A stretch of DNA of 9,774 nucleotides, from the NCBI GenBank assembly GCA_001701075.1, contig DAAK01000015.1, positions 1,343 through 11,116 on the forward strand, written 5' to 3'. A program made the translations under genes and the position numbers. Source of the DNA: Bacteroidales bacterium GP3 (GTDB lineage Bacteria > Bacteroidota > Bacteroidia > Bacteroidales > Muribaculaceae). This document shows positions 5,294-9,774 of this stretch, in pieces; the stretch's first letter is position 1, and every line of letters begins with the position of its first letter. The notes under the pieces were generated by a model. That model worked only from the letters and a program-made list of their open reading frames with translations. It was not told the origin of the DNA and ran no database searches.

Positions 5294-6542
5294 GATCAAA
5301 ACATTAGCTGCCATAGTAGCGTTGCTGACATTCATAAATATAGCGAAAGCCGATGTCAACACACCATATTCAATGTATGGGTATGGAGTCTTGGGCGACC
5401 GGGCCACCTCGATGCAACGTCAGATGGGAGGAGTAGGCATTGCCATGCAGTCGGGACGTCAGATCAACGTGATGAATCCTGCATCGTATGCTTCAATCGA
5501 CTCGTTGACATTCCTATGGGATATGGGAGCAAATATGAATATGCAATGGAGCAAGGACAAGACAGCGTCGAGCCATGGATTTGGTGGCGGTCTTGACTAT
5601 GTGACAATGGAATTTCCGCTTTCCAAGTATATGGGAATGTCGATCGGTATGGTGCCACTCACGCAAGTGGGCTATTCATTTGGCGATGATATAAAGTATG
5701 GAGCCCGTCAGAACCAGGGTTCAGGAGGCATCACTGAGGCATATGCGGGAGTTTCCGGGAAAATCGGTGGCTTCTCAATAGGCGTGAATGTATCATACGA
5801 CTTTGGAACGATTCAGAATGACGTGTATGCTACTCCGGGCTCCGGGACACAGTCGCTTTTTGAACAGATAATGCAGATAAGGGATTGGAATCTGGTGGCT
5901 GGAGTGCAATATAAGCAACCTATCAATAAATATAACGCGCTTACCATCGGCGCTACTTATTCACCTAAGAAGAGCTTCCATGGCAATACATGGCTGACCC
6001 TTCAGGACCTGACTTCGGATGCAGTTGCTGATACAGTGGCTATAAGCCCGATGAAAGGGAAATATTATTCTCCGCAGTCGTTTGGCGTCGGATTGTCGTA
6101 CACTCACGAGAAGGTGCACAGGATTATAGTTGAGGCAGACTTCTCGCTTCAGCAATGGTCGGATGCTCCGTTCTCAGCACTTTATGACGAGTCGGGCCAG
6201 ATGGTGTTTGACGGCATGAAGTTTAATGACCGTAAGAGAATTGCAGTTGGTGGGGAATACACCCACAATATCAGGGGCAGCTACTTTGAGAGAATGCCCT
6301 TCCGACTTGGAGCTTTCTACACAGATGACTATCTGAACATCAACGGCAACACGATGAAAGAATATGGAGTGTCGCTCGGCACTGGATTTACAGCGCCGGG
6401 AGGGAAGACGATGATAAATTTTGGTCTTGAATGGCGTCATCGTCAAACTTCGCCAGTGAATATGCTTTCTGAAAACTATTTCAATATCATGGTTGGCGTC
6501 AACTTCAATGAAGTTTGGTTCTTTAAGAGGAAGATTAATTAA
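5283..6542 (+). CDS. Putative outer-membrane beta-barrel protein
   Basis: The 419-residue precursor has a signal peptide with a basic start (MKSKIK), a hydrophobic core and a likely cut after AKA at residue 23. The mature start, VNTPYSMYGYGVLGD, resembles the SPYSxYGxG pattern I recall at the start of many Bacteroidales outer-membrane proteins of the FadL/TodX-like type. The body alternates polar and hydrophobic residues, with many Gly and Tyr and repeated amphipathic strands (for example GGFSIGVNVSYDFG and RIIVEADFSLQQW). This is consistent with a transmembrane barrel of about 12-16 strands. Its substrate is unknown; transport of hydrophobic compounds would be typical of FadL relatives. Its ATG lies inside the end of coaX (11-base overlap), so the two should be translated together. 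A 7-bp periodic array begins directly after the stop codon. Confidence 0.8.
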   Translation: MKSKIKTLAAIVALLTFINIAKADVNTPYSMYGYGVLGDRATSMQRQMGGVGIAMQSGRQINVMNPASYASIDSLTFLWDMGANMNMQWSKDKTASSHGFGGGLDYVTMEFPLSKYMGMSIGMVPLTQVGYSFGDDIKYGARQNQGSGGITEAYAGVSGKIGGFSIGVNVSYDFGTIQNDVYATPGSGTQSLFEQIMQIRDWNLVAGVQYKQPINKYNALTIGATYSPKKSFHGNTWLTLQDLTSDAVADTVAISPMKGKYYSPQSFGVGLSYTHEKVHRIIVEADFSLQQWSDAPFSALYDESGQMVFDGMKFNDRKRIAVGGEYTHNIRGSYFERMPFRLGAFYTDDYLNINGNTMKEYGVSLGTGFTAPGGKTMINFGLEWRHRQTSPVNMLSENYFNIMVGVNFNEVWFFKRKIN

Positions 6543-6577
6543 GTTTTGCGTGGCGCGTTTTGCGTAGAGCGTTGATG
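6543..6577 (+). repeat. 7-bp periodic array, units of GTnnnGC type
   Basis: Five 7-base units begin at the base after the outer-membrane protein's stop codon: GTTTTGC (6543 and 6557), GTGGCGC (6550), GTAGAGC (6564) and GTTGATG (6571). The array ends 17 bases before the lptC start codon. Confidence 0.75.
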
Positions 6578-6594
6578 TATTTATAAATTGGTGT

Positions 6595-7179
6595 ATGAGG
6601 AGAGGCGGAAGATATTGGCGGTTCTCGGGGGTGATGGTGGCTATAGCTGTCGCGCTTGTGATGACGTTGCCCGGGTGTAAGGAAGACGGGAAGCTTGGAG
6701 TGGCTTCGCGTATCGATCCGAAGAAGATGCCTTCAATGTCGACTGTCAATGTGGCTACGCTGATATCTGACTCCGGAATAACACAATATAAGATAGTGTC
6801 GCCTCTTTGGAATGTATATGACGAGGTGGATACTCCTTACTGGAATTTCCCGAAAGGAGTGTATCTTCAGAAATATGACAGGAAATTCAATGTGATAGCG
6901 TCGGTTGCGGCAGATTCCGCGAAGTTTTATCGGCTTCTGAATTTATGGCAGCTTGACGGGAATGTGGAGTTGCATAAGGAACCGGGGGAATTATTCCTGA
7001 CGCAACAATTGTTTTGGGATCAGCGTCGCAACCGCTTGTATAGCGATTCTTTCATTCATATAGAGACGCCAGAGCGAATGCTTGAAGGACATGGGTTTGA
7101 GAGCAACGACAGGCTGACGAAATATTCGATACGTCGTCCGACAGGTATTTTCCCGGTCGACGAAAATCTTAAGAGATAG
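6595..7179 (+). CDS. lptC: LptC-like lipopolysaccharide export protein (predicted lipoprotein)
   Basis: LptC is the periplasmic bridge component of the Lpt machine that carries lipopolysaccharide from the LptBFG transporter to LptA. The 194-residue protein has a basic start, a hydrophobic segment (11-25) and a lipobox LPGC with C28, so it should be lipidated rather than held by a membrane helix as in E. coli. The later part (about 50-185) fits the beta-jellyroll fold: YWNFPKGVYLQKYD, DSAKFYRLLNLWQLDGNVEL and ERMLEGHGFESNDRLTKYSI match the usual LptC run, including the late GxGFxSN-type turn. The residues after C28 are KED, which resembles a surface-export signal of Bacteroidota lipoproteins and would be odd for LptC. 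The gene lies 13 bases before the CorC/GldE-like gene. In many Bacteroidales, as I recall, a TPR gene sits between the barrel protein and lptC; it is missing here. Confidence 0.85.
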   Translation: MRRGGRYWRFSGVMVAIAVALVMTLPGCKEDGKLGVASRIDPKKMPSMSTVNVATLISDSGITQYKIVSPLWNVYDEVDTPYWNFPKGVYLQKYDRKFNVIASVAADSAKFYRLLNLWQLDGNVELHKEPGELFLTQQLFWDQRRNRLYSDSFIHIETPERMLEGHGFESNDRLTKYSIRRPTGIFPVDENLKR

Positions 7180-7192
7180 TTTTTATAGGGAT

Positions 7193-8464
7193 ATGTCATT
7201 TACAACAGCATTGATACTCACGATAATAGCGGTGGTGTTCTCAGCCTTGTTTTCGGGGACTGAGATCGCTTACGTGCAGTCTAATAAGGTGAGGATGCAG
7301 ATTGATGGGTCGCGAGGAGGATTTGTCGACCGTATCATACGTGGATTTAGCCAGAACGAGGATATGTTTATATCTTCGCTTTTGGTGGGGAATAATGTTG
7401 TCCTTGTTGTCTATGGAATCACACTATCAGTGCTGATCAATCCTATTTTTGAAAGATGGTTTGGCGATTCAGAGGCAATGATATTGATAGCCAATACAGT
7501 ATTCTCAACTCTCGTCATATTGCTTTGCGGAGAATTTATCCCGAAGGCAACGTTCAGGATCAATCCTAATTTCATGATGAGGATGTTTGCAGTTCCGCTC
7601 TATATTATCTATGTTATTCTCTATCCGATATCTAAGTTTATCTCATACATTACAAAGGTCTTGATGGGCATCTTTGGTATCAAGGAGAACAAAGTGGATG
7701 CCAGTCTTATTACGATGGATCAATTGGATGACTATCTGGAGGAGCAGCTGCATTCCACCCAGCAGGCACAAGTAGAAGTGGAGAATGAGGTCAAGATATT
7801 CAGAAATGCGATCGACTTTAAAGATACCACGATAGCCGAATGTATGCGTCCCCGCAATGAGATTGTGGCTGTGGAAAAGGCCGCGACAACAAGGGAAGAT
7901 CTTCTATCGCTTTTCTCACGAACAGGTCTTTCGAAGATAGTGGTATATAATGAAGACATCGATGATGTGGTGGGGTATATCCATATATCTGAGCTATTCA
8001 ATATCGATTCAGATTGGCGTAGGCATATCAAGCCAGTGATTTTCACTCCGGAGACTATGCTTGCGAATAAGATGATGCGTAGAATGATAGCGGAGAAGAA
8101 ATCTCTGTGTATAGTGATAGACGAGTTTGGCGGGACTTCAGGTCTGGCGACTCTTGAGGACCTCGTAGAGGAAATCTTTGGGGAGATAGAGGATGAGCAT
8201 GACCGTCAGAAACAGTTGTTCCGGAAGTTGGGCGATGGTGGGTATGAGATTTCCGGACGCGCTGAGATTGCCACTGTAAATGAGGCACTTGGGCTTGACC
8301 TAAAGGAATCGGAGGATTATAACACTATCGCTGGATACATATTGCATTATACAGAGGCTCTTCCGTCGGAGGGTGATGAATTTGAGATCAATGGAATGAG
8401 ATTTATAGTAACCCGGATGTCTACTACAAGGATAGAACAGGTGAAAGTTTATAATAACGATTAA
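7193..8464 (+). CDS. CNNM/CorC family membrane protein (DUF21, CBS pair, CorC_HlyC), GldE-like
   Basis: This 423-residue inner-membrane protein belongs to the CNNM/CorC family, linked to Mg2+ export in several bacteria; Flavobacterium GldE, required for gliding, is a relative. The DUF21 membrane domain (1-165) has the SGTEIAY motif (21-27), LVGNN (64-68) and GEFIPKA (113-119), which hold the conserved ion-site residues. Two CBS domains follow (about 213-270 and 275-332), starting at CMRPRNEIVAV. VIDEFGGTSGLATLEDLVEEI (308-328) marks the end of the second, a usual nucleotide-binding region. The CorC_HlyC domain fills 345-420. Older annotations call such proteins hemolysins, but a lytic role is not supported by the sequence. 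Placement next to lptC is common in Bacteroidales. The final codons AAC GAT TAA lie inside a 7-bp periodic array. Confidence 0.92.
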   Translation: MSFTTALILTIIAVVFSALFSGTEIAYVQSNKVRMQIDGSRGGFVDRIIRGFSQNEDMFISSLLVGNNVVLVVYGITLSVLINPIFERWFGDSEAMILIANTVFSTLVILLCGEFIPKATFRINPNFMMRMFAVPLYIIYVILYPISKFISYITKVLMGIFGIKENKVDASLITMDQLDDYLEEQLHSTQQAQVEVENEVKIFRNAIDFKDTTIAECMRPRNEIVAVEKAATTREDLLSLFSRTGLSKIVVYNEDIDDVVGYIHISELFNIDSDWRRHIKPVIFTPETMLANKMMRRMIAEKKSLCIVIDEFGGTSGLATLEDLVEEIFGEIEDEHDRQKQLFRKLGDGGYEISGRAEIATVNEALGLDLKESEDYNTIAGYILHYTEALPSEGDEFEINGMRFIVTRMSTTRIEQVKVYNND

Positions 8465-8489
8465 CGATTAACGATCAACGATCAAGGAT
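8455..8489 (+). repeat. 7-bp periodic array across a stop codon, unit TAACGAT
   Basis: Five consecutive 7-base units run without a gap: TAACGAT at 8455, 8462 and 8469, CAACGAT at 8476 and CAAGGAT at 8483. The first unit encodes the end of the CorC-like protein and the second starts with its TAA stop codon. A looser sixth unit may follow. Confidence 0.9.
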
Positions 8490-8503
8490 TGATGAGGAAT
8501 AAA

Positions 8504-8539
8504 AATAAGAGCGGGACTTGATTGAGTCGCGCTCTTATT
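8504..8539 (+). terminator. Terminator after the CorC/GldE-like gene
   Basis: AATAAGAGCG (8504-8513) pairs perfectly with CGCTCTTATT (8530-8539). After one G-G mismatch, GACT (8515-8518) pairs with AGTC (8525-8528) around a 6-base loop. Only a loose T-rich stretch follows, which is common for Bacteroidota terminators. It closes the gene run that starts at 3700. Confidence 0.8.
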
Positions 8540-8601
8540 GGTGTATTTTAACAATAGATAACAAATATTTTTCAAAAAAGTTTTAAAAAATCTACATTTT
8601 T

Positions 8602-8633
8602 TTTGCTCGTTTGAAAAAAATAACCTAACTTTG
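8602..8633 (+). promoter_or_regulatory. Bacteroidota-type promoter for the ECF sigma factor gene
   Basis: TTTG (8602-8605), 20 bases and TAACTTTG (8626-8633) match the consensus of the primary sigma factor. The 12 bases CCTAACTTTGCC are identical to those of the MIPS promoter. Transcription should start near 8640. The roughly 60-base leader ends in a small inverted repeat, TAAAGC (8672-8677) and GCTTTA (8690-8695), directly before the start codon. The promoter is of housekeeping type, so autoregulation by the ECF factor is not evident. Confidence 0.8.
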
Positions 8634-8700
8634 CCCTCAGAAAACGACAAAAACAACTATATCTATCTTCTTAAAGCCTATTACGGGCTGCTTTATTTAA

Positions 8701-9216
8701 ATGACAAATATGGACGAATCCACTTCTTTCCAAGACTCAATATTGGGCATGCAGAGCAATCTTCTCTCCTTTGCTCTTAAGCTTACGCTAAATAAGGAAG
8801 AGGCAGAAGATCTCGTGCAGGATACTACCCTTAAAGCTCTCAATAATGCGGACAAATATGTAGCGAATGCGAATTTCAAGGGTTGGATGCTTACTATAAT
8901 GCGCAATATTTTCATCAATAATTATAGAAAAAATACAAGGGAGAATACTGTGATTGATTCTTCTGAGGACTGCTATCATCTGAATCTATCGCAAGATTCG
9001 GGTATCGGCACTCCTGAGACGACCTACGCTATGCAGGAGATCTTCAATATACTTGCGGGTTTTGCCCCAGACTTCAGGAAGCCTTTCTCGATGCATGTGG
9101 CGGGATATAAATATGAGGAAATCTCGGATAGGCTGAATATGCCACTCGGTACGGTCAAGTCGCGAATCTTTTTCACTCGAAAGCGACTGCGTGAGATTCT
9201 TAAAGATTACCGATAA
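8701..9216 (+). CDS. ECF-family RNA polymerase sigma factor
   Basis: This 171-residue alternative sigma factor directs RNA polymerase to its own promoter set. Sigma region 2 spans about 15-80: EEAEDLVQDTTLKAL (33-47) is the core-binding region 2.2 and FKGWMLTIMRNIFINNYRK (59-77) covers regions 2.3-2.4 that melt and read the -10. After a variable linker, sigma region 4 spans about 110-168. Its helix-turn-helix is YKYEEISDRLNMPLGTVKSRIF (136-157), followed by basic RKRLRE. No anti-sigma gene follows within the window: a terminator and an rRNA promoter come next. It therefore is probably controlled by means other than a co-transcribed anti-sigma, as for some Bacteroidota ECF factors. The ATG at 8701 is used; a second ATG at codon 4 (8710) is a possible alternative start. 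Confidence 0.93.
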   Translation: MTNMDESTSFQDSILGMQSNLLSFALKLTLNKEEAEDLVQDTTLKALNNADKYVANANFKGWMLTIMRNIFINNYRKNTRENTVIDSSEDCYHLNLSQDSGIGTPETTYAMQEIFNILAGFAPDFRKPFSMHVAGYKYEEISDRLNMPLGTVKSRIFFTRKRLREILKDYR

Positions 9217-9219
9217 CCT

Positions 9220-9247
9220 AATTCATAATTCATAATGCACAATTGGG
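9220..9247 (+). repeat. 7-bp periodic array, unit AATTCAT
   Basis: Four 7-base units start 3 bases after the sigma factor stop codon: AATTCAT (9220 and 9227), AATGCAC (9234) and AATTGGG (9241). The last two share only the AAT start, so the array is short and weaker than the others. AATTCAT repeats are, from memory, common between Bacteroidales genes. Confidence 0.65.
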
Positions 9248-9286
9248 TTTGCACAAGTAGGTCATAATGATCAATACATAATATAA

Positions 9287-9318
9287 AAAGCGCAGGTTCC
9301 GTATAGGATCTGCGCTTT
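9287..9318 (+). terminator. Terminator after the sigma factor gene
   Basis: A 13-bp stem with two G-T wobbles runs from AAAGCGCAG (9287-9295) to CTGCGCTTT (9310-9318), with a 6-base loop. Only TTT ends the right arm, so it lacks a long T run. It lies 70 bases after the stop codon and separates the sigma gene from the rRNA promoter. Confidence 0.75.
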
Positions 9319-9461
9319 ACCATAAGTAATAAACAAAACAAATGCGACATGGTTCATTTCGTTAACATAACGAAATATATTTTAACATATTTTGAAAACT
9401 TTGTAAGATAAGGGGATAAGTTAAAAATATGTTGAAGAGCATGATTTTTTTGAGAAAATAC
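9319..9461. other. AT-rich region upstream of the rRNA promoter with two inverted repeats
   Basis: No gene is seen here. A perfect 9-bp inverted repeat, ATTTCGTTA (9356-9364) and TAACGAAAT (9368-9376), flanks ACA. A second inverted repeat, TTTAACATATTTT (9381-9393) and AAAATATGTTGAA (9424-9436), has one mismatch in 13 and a 30-base spacer. Its right arm ends 25 bases before the -33 box. The T/A tracts at 9445-9460 sit where an UP element would lie. These could be operators or simply stems; nothing in the sequence decides. Confidence 0.5.
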
Positions 9462-9492
9462 TTGCACAGGGCTGAAAAATGTAGTAATTTTG
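9462..9492 (+). promoter_or_regulatory. rRNA operon promoter
   Basis: A -33 element TTGC (9462-9465), 19 bases and the -7 box TAATTTTG (9485-9492) fit the Bacteroidota primary promoter. It lies about 245 bases before mature 16S rRNA, directly upstream of the structured leader. Transcription should begin near 9497-9500. AT-rich tracts precede the -33 box, as expected for a strong rRNA promoter. Confidence 0.8.
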
Positions 9493-9496
9493 CATC

Positions 9497-9734
9497 CGCA
9501 ATCGGGAAACTTGGGGGCACAGCAATGAAAGCCCGTCCTGGTGAAGACGGTTGCGAGTACTGAAGAGAACAATGACATGATGCCACAAGACAAGCAGCGC
9601 CAACCAGATGGTTGGACGCAGCAGAGACAAGGGAACACGAGGTAATTCTCGGGGTTTCCGTCGATAAGATTCCATCCAAGATAACAGGAGGCCGGGACAA
9701 ACAAATTTCGAAGATATATAGAAATATATAACTA
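9497..9734 (+). other. rRNA operon leader with stem-loops
   Basis: This is the transcribed spacer before 16S rRNA. Stem-loops visible by eye are CCGTC/GACGG (9533-9550), a long stem based on CCAACC/GGTTGG with loop AGAT (9594-9622), and GGGAAC/GTTTCC with inner CGAG/CTCG (9631-9659). The segment just before 16S is AT-rich and should form half of the RNase III processing stem, whose other half lies beyond the window. No clear boxA antitermination sequence was found. Open frames on the opposite strand here are chance. Confidence 0.75.

Positions 9735-9774
<40 letters not shown>

Noticed and set aside
6174..6749. 191-codon open frame on the minus strand
   Set aside because: It lies opposite two well-supported genes (the barrel protein and lptC), crosses their junction, and its translation shows no recognisable family or promoter.
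3463..8489. CRISPR array as explanation for the short tandem repeats
   Set aside because: The units are 7 bases with no spacers and no cas genes are present.
9660..9734. tRNA or boxA element before 16S rRNA
   Set aside because: No cloverleaf, T-loop sequence or boxA-like motif could be found.

Overview
The window looks like a Bacteroidales chromosome segment, probably Muribaculaceae, Prevotellaceae or Bacteroidaceae. The evidence is Bacteroidota-type promoters (TTTG, about 19 bases, TAnnTTTG), no Shine-Dalgarno sequences worth the name, a 16S rRNA 5' end reading GATGAACGCTAGC, and gene families such as a CNNM/CorC protein of the GldE type beside LptC. It is core chromosome rather than a mobile island: no transposase, phage, plasmid or CRISPR gene is visible. 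All ten protein genes and the rRNA lie on the + strand.

Layout. A strongly promoted myo-inositol-phosphate synthase gene (268-1593) ends at a good intrinsic terminator. A REP-like cluster of hairpins follows (1702-1807), then trmD (1856-2533). A structured AT-rich intergenic element (2540-2720) leads into a sugar-phosphate-type nucleotidyltransferase (2752-3456). After a likely terminator and a new promoter, a related, shorter copy of that element (3620-3690) leads into a cell-envelope run. This run is divIC/ftsB-like, a four-helix membrane protein, coaX (type III pantothenate kinase), an outer-membrane barrel protein, lptC-like and a CorC/GldE-like protein (3700-8464), and it ends in a terminator hairpin. 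An ECF sigma factor gene (8701-9216) with its own promoter and terminator follows. The last 450 bases hold the promoter and structured leader of an rRNA operon, and the window stops 40 bases into 16S rRNA.

How the genes fit together. Inositol-phosphate synthase makes the head group for bacterial inositol lipids, and the nearby nucleotidyltransferase may belong to the same or another activated-sugar pathway (inference). The 3700-8464 run combines cell division, CoA synthesis, outer-membrane protein and lipopolysaccharide export functions.

The most unusual signal lies between the genes. Degenerate tandem arrays with a strict 7-bp period sit at or across the stop codon of five genes, each with a different unit. 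Arrays with an 8-bp period (core TTAAAC) are built into two related structured elements that precede genes. These two elements share a 10-nt loop (TCGCARGCYM) while their stems differ by compensating swaps. I know of no assigned function for either pattern.
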